Source: Euborellia annulipes
Lineage: Eukaryota; Arthropoda; Insecta; Dermaptera; Anisolabididae
Length of the DNA: 64,000 nt
Assembly (NCBI GenBank): GCA_023213315.1
Contig: JAKCPI010004383.1
Location: forward strand, 62,001-126,000
Direction of reading: 5' to 3'
A program made the translations under genes and the position numbers. Shown here one piece after another: positions 1 through 11,797 of this stretch. The notes under the pieces are model-generated. The model saw only the letters and a program-made list of their open reading frames with translations. It was not told where the DNA came from and made no database searches. Position 1 is the stretch's first letter; each line of letters opens with the position of its first letter.

Positions 1-100
1 AATATATATCTTGCTCTTCGGCCAATCCCCAATAACAAATAACCATTGTAATTCATAATATGAATTTTAATTGAATATCTAATGTAGCCCGAATATCTAT

Positions 101-132
101 CTGATGGTCGAATAAGTTTGGATCGAAACGTC
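101..132 (+). ncRNA. Degenerate small hammerhead-like motif
   Basis: CTGATGG at 101-107 is followed by CGAAACGTC ending at 132. This is the same arrangement as the better hammerhead motifs at 20080, 44001 and 46911, but the A of the CTGANGA core is replaced by G. It is probably a decayed retroelement tail. No flanking inverted partner is visible before the window edge. Confidence 0.35.
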
Positions 133-468
133 GGAGTTTCATTGATGTAGGGACATCTCTTCCATCTGTCACCTAGTGTCATTGTTCATTGTTCCCATCG
201 TCAATCAGTCACTCAAACAGTCACTTCCACGCCCAAGAAAATTAAATAAATAAATAAATCGAAAATATAATTTTAAAGGATGCATGGATAATAGCTCTCA
301 ATTATTAAATTAGTTACATTTTAATTAGTTTAGTATTAGAGAGAAATATACATTCTTGATACATGGGAATTCCAATCGTGATGATATTTTAAATTTTCTT
401 TGATTTTTGGTGGATATTTCAAATAATTTGAAATAAAATTCCTTTTCCATGCCTGTCTAATATAATTT

Positions 469-980
469 TTATAGGCATACTTTAATACCTTTAATTTCTG
501 CTGTTTTCACAAGAGGATCTTGAGATATGTGAGATTCTTGCTGATTACTTTCTATAGTATAATTGTTACCAATATGAAATCCTGTCGAATGACTTACGGA
601 AATATTGACTGTTTGGGCTGGAAAAAAATATATATATAGAATGAAGTAAATAACATTAAATAGAATAATGTTAGATTGAATACATAAAGGATTTATTGTG
701 ATTATTTCATTTATATTATATATGAATTCTTACCAGTTTTAAAAGTAGACTTGGGTTTTTTAAGCTTGGTCTTTATTTTAGGCTTAGGATCTTCCTCTTC
801 TTGTTCTGAAATGGTTGGCTTTTCTTGAGTCCTAGAAGTGTTTTCTGGTTTTTCATCGTTATCTGGAATGTTTTGTCTAATATTTGGTTTTTCCAAATCA
901 ATATTATCTCTTTTCTTTGTCGGAATATTTTCTCTTTTAGAGCTGGGTACAGCATCAGTTGTCACACAATCATCATCCAT
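469..980 (-). CDS. Two-exon gene for a charged protein with IBM-like N-terminus and RHIM-like segment
   Basis: Exon 1 (980-734) starts at an ATG in good context (A at -3, G at +4) and ends at a donor GTAAGA after residue 82. Exon 2 (617-469) follows a polypyrimidine tract and CCAG acceptor. The phases agree (1 nt + 2 nt) and the frame stays open to TAA at 469-471, giving 131 residues. Residues 15-80 are Lys/Glu-rich and look disordered, with loosely repeated RENIP/RDNID/RQNIP pieces. Residues 9-13 read D-AVPS; an Ala-Val-Pro-x tetrapeptide after an Asp is the classic caspase-exposed IAP-binding motif. Residues 86-104 read VNISVSHSTGFHIGNNYTI, with hydrophobic spacing and an h-x-h-G core like a RHIM. 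IBM plus RHIM is the architecture of arthropod IMD, but no death domain follows in frame. A perfect donor (GTAAGT, 597-592) and an acceptor ending at 501 could join, in phase, to another open frame (500-336). That isoform would remove the RHIM-like part. The gene is solid enough; the function is inferred. Confidence 0.55.
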
Positions 981-1688
981 TATTAATTAGTAAATTATTC
1001 TTTCTTAAAATAAAGACTAAGTATAAAATATTACAAAAATCATATATAGTGGAAATTCCACACCACTATTTTCTATGAATCAACCAGGGAATAAACTACT
1101 TTCTTTGACATTGAACTTGTCAAAATTAGAGAGTTAATAATTAGATGCTGTGTGACCCATTTGAAAATAAATCCTAAATGTCAAAAATCCTTTGCTTTAT
1201 CACTAACATTAAAAATATTTATTTTATTAAATTATAATAATTTATGTAATTTGTTTTAATACAAATAAACTAGGTACTTTAATTTTGTAAAGTTAATAAA
1301 AATGGCTCCTAATTCAAATTGAAAAAAAGAAAAAACTGAAGGACTAAAGGAAGAATTCAGTTCATGTGCGATTTTCAATGTACATTATAATAATATAAAT
1401 ACATGTAAATAAAAACAGGAAATCAAAGTGACATAGGAAAAAGTATTGTTTCAAACCACTCAGTTTAATGGTTTATCATTTAATTAATTAATCTTTAAAA
1501 AATTTTTACTTCTAGCGCCAATTAGATTATAGTTTAATATTTTTTTCCCTAGATGGCAACACTGCACTGATTTCATTTTCAGTCCAGTGCTGCCGTTGAC
1601 AGATAAGTTATTTCTATTCCAATTTTACGAATTTGACATCTAAAGAAAACCTGTTGAAATCATTCGTTATAATTTAGATTTTTACATT
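981..1688. promoter_or_regulatory. Divergent intergenic/promoter region
   Basis: About 700 bp lies between two start codons that point away from each other: the RHIM-like gene to the left and MED20 to the right. It should therefore hold both promoters. It is AT-rich with poly-A/T tracts. No clear TATA box or other factor site stands out. Function is inferred from layout only. Confidence 0.4.
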
Positions 1689-2264
1689 ATGGGGGTTACT
1701 ATGTAAGTGATTTTATTATTTCTATTCAATTAAATCAATTTATTATTTAATATATCTATAAATTAATATTCATTTAAAGGCCTCTTAACATTCTAACCAA
1801 TAAACATGTTTTATAGAAACTAGTTTTTTGTGATTATTTTATTATTTATAACTATCTTGACATTTATTTTATAAATAATTATTTAATTTTAAATTAAATT
1901 TTATTTTAAATTAAGTAACTATATTGTTTTTTTAATATTTTTAAACTAAAATTCATTTGTACAGACTCTACTCATACATTTGCCCTTTGACATTTAAGTC
2001 CTGGTTTAATAAAATAACTCAAAATATAAGTAAACTCTTATTAGCTATAAGTTAATTGAAGGAACTTTTTCTTAATGAGTAATTATACGTTAAAATCACA
2101 TTATTTTTTTTTCCTTTTTAGACTACAACAATTTCCGATGACTGAAAATCGTACCGGTCCACAAATCATCGACCTTCTAACCAAGAGGATTTTGGCCTTA
2201 GGAGCAGTTGCAGCTGGACAATTTCTCGTTGATTGTGAGGCCTACAACTCCGTCCAAAGTCTTG
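1689..2264 (+). CDS. MED20: MED20, Mediator head-module subunit, first two coding exons only
   Basis: MED20 is a subunit of the Mediator head module, which bridges transcription factors and RNA polymerase II in the nucleus. Exon 1 (1689-1702) encodes MGVT plus two bases and ends at a consensus GTAAGT. Exon 2 (2122-2264) follows a long T-rich tract and TTTTTAG, and ends at GTGAGT. Phase 2 joins cleanly as MGVTILQQFP. The 52 residues match the conserved MED20 N-terminus: MGVT start, a Pro at residue 10, a T-G-x-Q-x-I-x-L-L-T-K-R helix, LGA, then F-x-VDCE-x-Y and SLG. The family is about 210 residues, so roughly three quarters are missing. I found no matching continuation before the opposite-strand transporter at 7.7 kb. 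Either a very long intron carries on past it or the locus is broken. Identity is confident; completeness is not. Confidence 0.85.
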
Positions 2265-5200
2265 GTGAGTTTAATAAACATGCATAACTTTATAAATTCA
2301 AATATTTTTTAAAGGAAAAAATGTTGAAACTAACACAAATATATATAATTTATATTTTTTTTCGAATTAGGCCTATGTGAGTAATTTATTTAGAAATCTT
2401 GATTGGGTCATTTTTGTACAGTTGTCGAGATGCTTTCTTACTAGAGGTATTTTTCACCTTCTTCCTCACTGAGAGAGGCCGCTATAGAAACTCTATATAT
2501 ATATATTGTTGAATTCAGTGGTTAATAACTAAATCTGCCAATTTTTGTTTGTGTATCTTTCTCTTTCTATTGGAGTAAAATTTATAAAATAAAAACTCGC
2601 TCATAAAATATTTCAAATGTTGTTCATCTTGGCATTACCAGGTAGCTTTTATTTATTTTTGATAATAATGGTTAATATTTTTTTTGGCATAGAATGCTGT
2701 CTTCTCTGTGAAACTTTTTACTTTCTCTTTCATTTACGAGGCATAAATGCATTTTTTCAAGAATTCGAAATTTTACTCTCATTGAATATAACTTTTGTTT
2801 AAATCTTGATTTTTTTTATTTAGTTTTTATTTCTATTCTCTACTTTTATTCAAAGACATCTTCGCAAAGGATGGAGAATAAAATTCGATAGAGAAAATCA
2901 ATAAAAAATTGAAATTTTTGTTCTAAATTTCACTTCTCCATGAAATTTGGTGAAAGACGTTGGTCAGTAGTAACTTGGGGTAAAATTTTTGTTGACAATG
3001 TTTTTGGGAGTCTTCTATTTGAAGTTTATTTCTATTATATTAATTTATTTTTTTTATTATAGGTTCATAAAAATTTGAAAAAATATTAGGTAAAAATTGT
3101 TTAGTTAATGATGGTTAATGATGTATAGACCATATTCTCCCCGTCTCCCCAAAATACTTTCAAAAAACCACATCAAATCTTCTTTGTACAGTCAAAGAAA
3201 ATAGCTCAAAAAAATTCCAAAGATGAAGATTTTTTAGTATTGCTGTTCGCAAAAAGTGATAATTGACTTGACAAAAATTTGACAAGTTATTGATCTAAAT
3301 CAATTAAATTCGAGTTATTTTATATCTCAAACATCCTCTAATTTCCCGAGCTTTATAAAATAAGGAATCCTTGTGTAGAATAAAAGAGGGTTTGAAAAAT
3401 ACTTTGGTTAAACTTACCAAGTGATAGGTTTTTACTTTTCCTTGCTCCGATCAGAATTTTCCCTGATGTTATTGAGTTGTGAAACATTTCTGGTAGTGAG
3501 AAAAAGGAAAATAGGCCGGGAAAAATAAGGTTTTTTTTATTTTTTTAATAAATTCTATATTTCTTATTTTCTAATAAATTTTCAAAGCTTATAAATTATT
3601 ACATTAGCACCTCACCGAAAAATATAATATATCTTCTGTTATCCCTTTAGAATTTATTTTTAAAGAAATATTTTTCCATTAAAATCAAATTAAATTTTTA
3701 TTTTAAATTTAATAATTAACAAAATTACCAATAGAGATTAATTTTAAATTAACTATAATAATTATTAAATATAGTAAAAATATATTTAAAAAAAATTAAC
3801 TTTGAACAAATCATTTACATACTCTTTTTCGGTAGTAGATAAAACTAAAAATATATCAATTAACTTGTAACAGCATAATTAAAACATTAAAAAAATTGTT
3901 TGAATTATAATTTATATTTACAATTTTTCCAAGGCAAAATCTTAGATTCTTAAGTTCTACTTAAAAAATAAAAATATGCATAAATTAAGATAACAAAAAA
4001 AATATAGGTTGCCTTTAACTTTTAAATCTTTTTTTAATATTTTATAAATTCGAATTTTATTTACAATTAAATTAATATTCATTATTGGTGTTTTGAGTAT
4101 ATTTTGTTAATTGTAAAATTAAATGGTGAGGTGCAGGGCCATCTGAGTTCAATCAGGCCCCGAAGCTCATTCAGATAGTTAATCAACTATTTTCAAAATA
4201 TCTGTTTTTGTCTACCAGTTTCGGAGGCCCGGATTCCTTTCGATGACCCTGGTTAGGTGTTTGATAGGCAACCATTGAATTATTTCTATTGTTAAGCTAA
4301 AAGGCTATAAACTTTTTCTTTCTTTTAAATATTATTTACAACTTGTGAAAAAATCTCTACAAAATGGCCTTGTTCTTTGAAAAGTACAATCATCCATTGA
4401 AAACATCTCATAAATGGGACGAAGATTTTGGTCAAAATCGGAGTTTTAAGGCATGCAGCTTTCTATTAATATTGTCATTTGTTTCTAATTGACTTTGCCT
4501 AAGCTCAAGCTATCATAGTTTTACTTTTTTTTTTCCTTATGTTTATTTATATAGAGAATATGGCATTAAAATCCGACCCCGGAAAAAAAAGGGTTTGGAG
4601 TTTTAAGATTTTTTTTTTGAGTTAACAAAGACAATAATACATTTTCCGAAATCGGAATTCCATTTTCGTATAATTGCATATAGAAATTTTTTTTATAATT
4701 AATATAAGTGTATAAAAGAGTAAAATATTATATATACCTCTTAGATTTAATGTTTTTGGAAATATTAGGGATTTATCTGATACTAAGGTATTTTCAACAA
4801 CTCCTGGCGAAGAGAAAAAATTTTAAATCATATAGATACTTAATTAAAATATTCGTTCATTAAAAAAAATATACTATTTAAAAAAAAAAATATTTTTTCA
4901 AAATTATTTTAAATAAAATTGCGAATAGCGAATCTCCTTTTCAAGTTATCTCCTAAAAAATATGCAACTCTCACTATGTCACTACACTTCCTTAATGTTT
5001 TTAAGTAAGAAATTTTTTTTTTATTTAAAAGCCATCGAATTCAATAGAATTTTTTCTACAAATAATATTCATCAATTACTCCTGGACAGATAATTTAATA
5101 TACAGAGAGATATCGCATAGTAGTTGCATATATACAAGCAAATTAAAATTATTTTATTAGTTTTATATTTGAATAATTTATAAAAAAAGCATTTAACAAT

Positions 5201-5587
5201 TTGCGAAAGTAGCCCTGTACCACATTTGGTACTAATTATAATCACTGCATTAAACCAATATTGTTGGTCATTGTATATTCATTGGATTATAGGATTTTTT
5301 TTTTTTTAATATTTCAACAAAAATATTTTTTTTTTTAGATTATGCAAGAAATTTTTATTATGAAATAGAAGTTTGATTAGTAAAATTCAATATTTGCAAA
5401 AAAAAAAATTCCAAAACTTGGGGGCGTATTTTAAAAAAACTCTTAAAGAGCGTCAAAATTTTATTTAAAAAATTTATAACAAAAAAGAATGCATATATCA
5501 ACAATAATTTGATAATTTTATTTCTTCTTAGTAATTTTTTTTGTTTTTTAATTTAAATTTTCCAAATTTGATTTTTCTCTCAATATT
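2265..5587. other. AT-rich noncoding stretch, presumed MED20 intron
   Basis: This stretch starts directly at the MED20 exon 2 donor. It is very AT-rich with many A/T homopolymers. One slightly GC-richer patch at 4130-4260 looks like a decayed repeat. I see no exon, RNA gene or intact element. Confidence 0.5.
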
Positions 5588-5589
5588 TT

Positions 5590-5640
5590 ACTTTCTCTTA
5601 CCTATATATAGTATGTATATATTTATAGAGAGAAAGTATT
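5590..5640 (+). repeat. 5' hairpin fragment of the SLR repeat family
   Basis: ACTTTCTCTTACC is followed by an A/T stretch and AGAGAGAAAGT, forming a hairpin. It is the same 5' end as the longer SLR copies at 39359 and 54103, but the body of the element is absent here. Confidence 0.55.
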
Positions 5641-7560
5641 TTATATTAATTATAAATATTTATTAAAAAGAAAATTTTTTTCAGTATATTGTATATTTCT
5701 TCTCTGTCTATAAAAATAACTTTTTGAAAATATTTTTTAAACCTTTTGATAAATTATTTTTATTTTCAAAAATATTTATATTTGATAATTTTAATATTTA
5801 TTAATTATATATGTATATAATCTCAATATATTAATAAAATTTTCTAGGATACATATGATAGATATTTAGAATTAGAGGATGATTTGATATTTTTCGCCAA
5901 GATATGTTGATCTTTGTTATTAGAAAAGAATAATATATAGAATTAATTTAAATAGGTATTTTTGTGGATTAGAGAAATTCACAAAGGGCTAAATACCTAT
6001 CAAAACTTATTTATTGTCTGATAAATATTATTGTCTAGTATTACATTTGGAAGCACATACTGGTTGGGACATAAAAATTTATTGTCTTCTGACCTTAACA
6101 CCTAGATTTTAAGTTTGTAAATAGTTTAAGCTTTAATATTTTGGATGAAGCCCATTTTTTTTATTCATATATATTTATGTACTAGCGCTGTCATTTCTTA
6201 TTTTCAATTAACTATCTTAGGAAAATTATTAGGTAATTTTGAAACAAAAGCTATGTGGAAAATTAAATAAAAAAAACGAATTAATTTTAACCAAAATTGT
6301 CTAAAAATCCGAAATTCCTTCACAGCCCTATAAAGTACATAATCTATACATATATGGATATATATACTGTATATATATATATATGTATGTTTGATTTTTG
6401 TTAGATACAATATATTATTGAGCTACCAAAATCGGCAAATTTGTGCTGCAGTTCGATATTATTACCAACTCTAAGAGTTACAATCGCATAGTACTATTAT
6501 AATTTATAAAAATTATTTGTCTGTTATATTTGTATTTACATAATTCTGCCGCCCTGCCTCGGAAATTTTATCAAGGTATGCCTTGATAGTTGATTAATCC
6601 CCTTCTGCGTTATCAAATGATTGTCTTTTCGTTTATTTTATTCAAAATTTAAAAATAACGCAGATAGCAAATTTTGGTCTGTACTTTTTAAATCATTCAT
6701 TATGATGAATGACCCTGAAATTATATCCAAATTTGAATCCTTTATTGATATCAATTTTCCCTAGCATTATTCTATTTTACTACTAATTCTATTCCCACCC
6801 CTTTTGCTATTTCCTATTTATTTGATTTATTTGGATACGAATCGTGGAATAAATATACTCTAATTTATTGATCTCAAAAGAATTTTTTCCTTAGTGAGAG
6901 ACAGGACGATTCGATTCTATTTAATTTCGTTCGAATTGGCGATGAAAAAGTTACCTCAAAACTACATTTTCTTATTTATTTTAATATTATAAAATATTCG
7001 ATTCGAAAAAAGAGAAAAAAAGAATCATTATTGTCAATGATTTCTTTGATATTTTATATACTAAAATTTTTGCACCTTTTTCTTCAGCTTTACTAACCTC
7101 TATTTTGGAAGATATATAACCTTTTGATATATATCAAACGATTTTTTTTTTTAATATCTAAATATTTTTTGTCTAATTTTAGGCGTGCAGGTTTACTAAG
7201 CTTGGTTTTCTTGATGGAAAAGAAAACTGTTTTCTCCTGTAGTTTAAAATAATAATAATAATGTTTCTGATTTAACCTTTTCTAATAAAAGCATTATATA
7301 TGTATATATAATATATAGGTCTATTTGATATATAAAAATCGTTGAATAAAAATCAACCAAAAAACTTCGCTATTTGTATTAGTCTTGTATGCAATCGTAT
7401 ATTATAGGCCAATGTTTTTAAAATTCTTATTGAGCTTTTCTTAGAGGAAATTGAAGTTTTGTTTATATAATAATATAGATATTTTAAGCGAAGTTATTTG
7501 GTGTTTTTCATGCCAAAGAGGTTAGTGAGCAATCTGTATAAAGTGAAAAAAGGGAGGGCA
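5641..7560. other. AT-rich spacer, no gene seen
   Basis: Low-complexity A/T sequence with TA-rich runs near 6355-6400. The longest open frames are unsupported low-complexity translations. No exon or intact repeat is recognised. Confidence 0.4.
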
Positions 7561-7703
7561 AGTGCTCATCATACAAGATATGCCTTGAACTGGTCATTAT
7601 ACCTACGTGGTTGAGTCAACCGTGGAGGGCCATGGCAACAACCTCTTGAGGATGCCCCAAATCCTGGTGGTGCCGAAGCAGACCTGCGGGGCGACATTAT
7701 GTG

Positions 7704-10700
7704 CTAGCCAGGTGGAGGTGGTGGTTGAGGTGGAGGTGCCGGGATTGGACGTAATTCCTCTAATCCTCGACCACGGGTCTCAGGCACAAAACAGACCACA
7801 AAACATAACCCGGCAACAGAAACTCCCGCGTATAACCAAAAAGTTCCATGTAAACCTAACCATGATTTAAAATCAACAAATGTTTTAACAGCCACAAAAG
7901 AACAAGCATAAGAAAAGGCAACAGCCAGGCCGCTACCCAAACCTCTATACTCTAACGGAAACAATTCAGCTACTAGGAGCCAACTTATTGGATTGATACC
8001 TAACGCAAATGCAACAGTGAATACTAAAACACAAAGCAATGGGATCCAATCATGTTGACCAGGTGGAACGCCATTCCCCAATGTGGATGCAGGTCCATTC
8101 CAGCGATGATGTACGGATTCATAATAGGCAAATGATCCAAATCCTGCTAGTGCCATTGACATACAGACAGTAGAGGCGATTAATAAAGGAAGTCGTCCCA
8201 CAGTATCTATCAGGAGACCCGATATCAGAGATGCGAGAAGTTGTACAAATGCTACGGCTACTGCACCTCCATGTGGATCCATTCCGCCAAATGTTTGTCG
8301 AAATATTGTCACCGCATAGAATCCAAAAGCATTTGCTCCGCTAAAACGATGGAAGAACATAAGACCGCAGGTAGTTAAGGCAGGTGCCAAAAGAGCTGCT
8401 GCAGCTGCAGGTGCCGGTCGTCTTCGAGAAGCATTAACATGGCCTTTAATAGCTGCTATTTCTGCAGCAGCATCAGCTCCTGGGCCTCGCAGCCAGCGTA
8501 GAGCTCTTGCAGCTTCTTGATCTCGACCTAAAAATCAATATTTTCTCAAAAATGAATGAACGAATAAATACGGTATATTTAATTGGTGCTAAAGAATAAA
8601 TCACTTACCTGAAAGCACCAGATAGCTAGGTGTCTCGGGGAGATAAAGCACGGCAGCGAAAAGAGCACAAGGAGCAGCAGCCACCACCAAGGCTAGCTGC
8701 CTCCAGTCGAGATAAGCACCCACCATAAAGCTGATAAGCACCCCCACCTGTCCCACCACCTTGAGCACCGCTGATAAACACCCTCGTATATCTGCACCCG
8801 CAATTTCGGACACATACACCTACAACACAATTACATCAATACATTGCTTAAAATTTTATATATTTAAATTTACTTTTATTCTCTTTTTTTTTAACAACCT
8901 CTTTAAATATTAAAATAATGGAAGGAAGCCAACAAAAAGAAAGGATGTTGTGAACTAATAGAATTTGTATTAACAATAAAATATTTCTGTCTTATTTTAT
9001 ATAATTTATGGAAGCTTTTTTTGGTTTTTTGGCTAAATTCCATCATCCAAAATTATATTATAGCATCCTTTCTTATTTTAAAGGCTTCTCAAAGAAAATT
9101 GGAAAACAAGCACAGTGGCATGATCCCACCATTCAATATAAATTAGAAATTGATTAAGTCAAAATGGGGGTCAAATAGAAAAAAAAAATCTTTGGGCATA
9201 TAAACTATTTTTTGTGTTGATATGAACTTTTGAATTTTTTTTTTTGCCTTTTTATTAAAATTTTTCTTTTTTAGAAAGTTTTATTTTGGAATTTTGGAGA
9301 AAACTTTTTTGACTCTATTTTCCATATTTTTTCCGAAATTGTTTGTCTTCTTGTCTACTAGTATTAATATTGCTAAAATATTTAATTAAAGACCTTTAAA
9401 AAATAATTGAGAAATCACTTCTCAGGTTGGCACACAGTATAGTATTAGATGTTGATTTATAGTCAATAAATAATTTGAATCAAATAAACGAGATATTTTA
9501 ATATAAACAAAAAATATATAAACCAGAGCCAACGTTCGGAACCTTAGCTAACTAAAAAGAGTTAAATAAAATATTCAAACTTATTAAAAAATTCAACCCT
9601 TTTCTAATTTTTTTCCGAATAATATACCCCCACTCTCTATCGGTTTAAGAATTTATTATTAATTAAATTTGAACAAATATATATTTTATAATAAAACTTT
9701 TTTATAACATTTTCCATCATATGACTTTAAAGTATATATATCTCATTTGCATATTTTAAAACATCAAAATTCAAATGACCATTTCCTATATTCACATCTC
9801 TATCTAACTTTTAAATTTTATAATAACTTTTATGCGAATAAAATATTTGAACATCATTTACAAATGAAAGAAGTTTAACCGTCAGAGTTTTGGAAATCCT
9901 TTGTGTGTAAACGATCACACGTTCAATCGAATGCCATTCCAAACGATTATTTTTTTTTTTTTTTTGTTCCAAAGGACAAACTTTTAGATAAGCTATTAAA
10001 ATACATCAGCTTTTCGATGTAATTTTATTTAATTGCTTATAATATTCAAGATTTTTCTTTTTCTTTCGATGCAGTTAATCGATAATAATTCGATTCAACA
10101 CACAAACTAAACAATTACAGAAAAATAATTATATTGTTTACCTGTGTGACGATGAGCACAAGAGCGCAACAAAGTCCACCAAAAAACGAGGAAGCATAGA
10201 CCATCTCAACACTGGAAGCGAATACGGCCAGGAGCCAGGAGGCCGAGAAAGGAGGCGCAGAGCACAGAAGCAATCGTTTTCTGCCAAATCGCATGGCCAG
10301 TCCTGCCAGAGGAGCACCTACTAGGGCACCCAACAACGAGCAGCTTGCCACCCACGAAGCCTGTTGTTTCAATCATATCGTCATTATTTTTTTTTTTTTT
10401 TAATATAATATATTTGGTTTGATACAATTGGACTTTCAACATTTTCTTCATAATATACTAATATGAATTTCATAAATACAATTTGGAAAAATATTACTCT
10501 AGTTTTTTAATAAATAATACATAAAATTTTCCTTTTTTATATTTAATAGAGAAATTTAGGATTCTATCTGTTAGCTAAATTATTAATTGACCTACCTGCT
10601 GTTCCGTGATGGTGAGCCCAGTAGGTGCACTAGCAGTGACCCCTCTAGCCCCTTGGGTATAACTCCACCCTGCTCCTCCTGTGGACGATGAAGCATAGGC

Positions 10701-10814
10701 GCCACCACGTAGGGAATCTAAAGCCGGTGAGCTATATCCTTTACCAAGACCCACTGCCAATGGACCCACTGAAACCGCTAACGCAGCTAGCATCTGAAAT
10801 GCAAATGCCATCAT
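7704..10814 (-). CDS. MFS sugar transporter, Tret1/GLUT-like, four exons, 490 residues
   Basis: This is a plasma-membrane facilitative sugar carrier of the major facilitator sugar-porter family; the closest style is arthropod trehalose transporter Tret1. Coding exons are 10814-10596, 10360-10142, 8819-8609 and 8527-7704. All have GT-AG ends (donors GTAGGT, GTAAAC, GTAAGT) and phases 0, 0 and 1 that agree. The start is ATG-ATG at 10814, directly before the first membrane helix (MLAALAVSVGPL). Visible hallmarks are GRKR at residues 98-101 in the TM2-3 loop, a VYVSEI motif opening exon 3, PETP at about 207-210 ending the first half, RFSGANAFGFYAV in TM7, VGR in the TM8-9 loop, EYRG after TM10, and PETRGRGLEEL after TM12. 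Ala-rich stretches and a Pro-rich tail (PPPQPPPPPG) end the protein. The exons are strikingly GC-rich against AT-rich introns. The usual PESPR is PETPS here. Substrate cannot be read from sequence. Confidence 0.92.
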
Positions 10815-11110
10815 TTAATTCTAGACTAAACTCACCACAATTTATCATCACTTCATTCGGCTTGTTGACAGCTCAACTACCTCACTAGAATATTAACAAA
10901 TGTACTATATATATTATTTAGACGATGGTATCTGAGGATATTTAATGTCTTAAAGGCATAATAATTCGAAATTTTAAAGGAATAACTTGTGAATATTCCT
11001 AATTCTATAGGCCTCTGTTGTTATTATAGATAAATTCCATTTCTCTGAAAACAGGGGATTTATTTATACTTTTGAAATATATATATTTTCCTTTGATGCA
11101 AAGACTCATC
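10815..11110. promoter_or_regulatory. Presumed promoter region of the sugar transporter
   Basis: This stretch lies upstream of the minus-strand transporter start and is AT-rich. A donor-like GTGAGT (minus, near 10830) and the TTTCAG just inside the ORF could mark an untranslated first exon, but the frame does not require it. Confidence 0.3.
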
Positions 11111-11420
11111 GGTTCGCTTTTAAAATTTATTCAAATTACAGAGACCCGCTCTTAGAACAAGGCAGCTAAAGCAAATAAAGAAAAAAGACCTCTTTCTTTT
11201 TTTTTTTTTGCTTTATTGAACATCAGTGTCGACATTTCGGCCGATTCCTCCGGCCTTCAGGACATGTGTTAGGTTTACTTCGAGCTTAAATGGGCTCTTG
11301 GTAGCTCCTATAAGCTAGAGGCAAATATAACACCTGATGAAGGCCGGGAGAATCAGCCGAAACGTCGACATTGTTGTTCAATAAAACAGAAAAATGAAAG
11401 AGGTTTTTTTTTCTTTATTT
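11110..11420. mobile_element. Inverted Penelope-like unit with two hammerhead motifs
   Basis: The two halves are inverted. GCTTTATTGAAC and GTCGACATTTCGG on the left mirror CCGAAACGTCGAC and GTTCAATAAAAC on the right. Each half carries a hammerhead-like core (11231-11261 minus, 11334-11366 plus). A related tail, ending in CTTTATTTGCTTTCGGC, recurs at 44033-44100. I infer a Penelope-like retroelement remnant. Confidence 0.55.
11334..11366 (+). ncRNA. Small hammerhead ribozyme motif
   Basis: The motif is CTGATGA, one spare base, a short GGC/GCC stem II, then GAAACGTC. Stem III is reduced to AC/GU with no loop, as in the small Penelope-associated hammerheads that act as dimers. The inverted sister at 11231-11261 has lost three core bases and has GAAATGTC. 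Confidence 0.6.
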
Positions 11421-11797
11421 ACACCTCATTATTAATATTATTATTTATTTTTTATTCAAAAGATGGCTCTATAATCTTTAATCTTTCAGCCTTTCAATAT
11501 GGATAGTAATTTCCTATGTTATAGTCAATCGCACGGAGGGTAAAAGACTGATCATTAATCTTACATCATTATTAACTAAAATTATTTTTAAATTATATTT
11601 GCCTAATGTTTTGTAAATAATTACCCTTTACAAAATTGGTTTTTCAAAATTGTAACTAGTGAGTGAGTGATGTGAAAGAATGGAATTTCCTTGAGAAGGG
11701 TGGTGTTTATATTGATATTCACAAGGGGAAGATCTTGGCCTCTCTCCCCATAAAACGGCTTTTACATTGAAAAAAATAAAACATTAACTCCATCTAA

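Noticed and set aside
2617..2802. 61-residue hydrophobic open frame after MED20 exon 2
   Set aside because: Low-complexity Phe/Leu-rich translation of A/T sequence; no splice signals and no MED20 similarity.
7607..7870. 87-residue plus-strand open frame
   Set aside because: It lies antisense over the last exon of the sugar transporter, whose frame is clearly the real one.
10206..10451. 81-residue minus-strand open frame
   Set aside because: Out-of-frame shadow of transporter exon 2, running into its intron.
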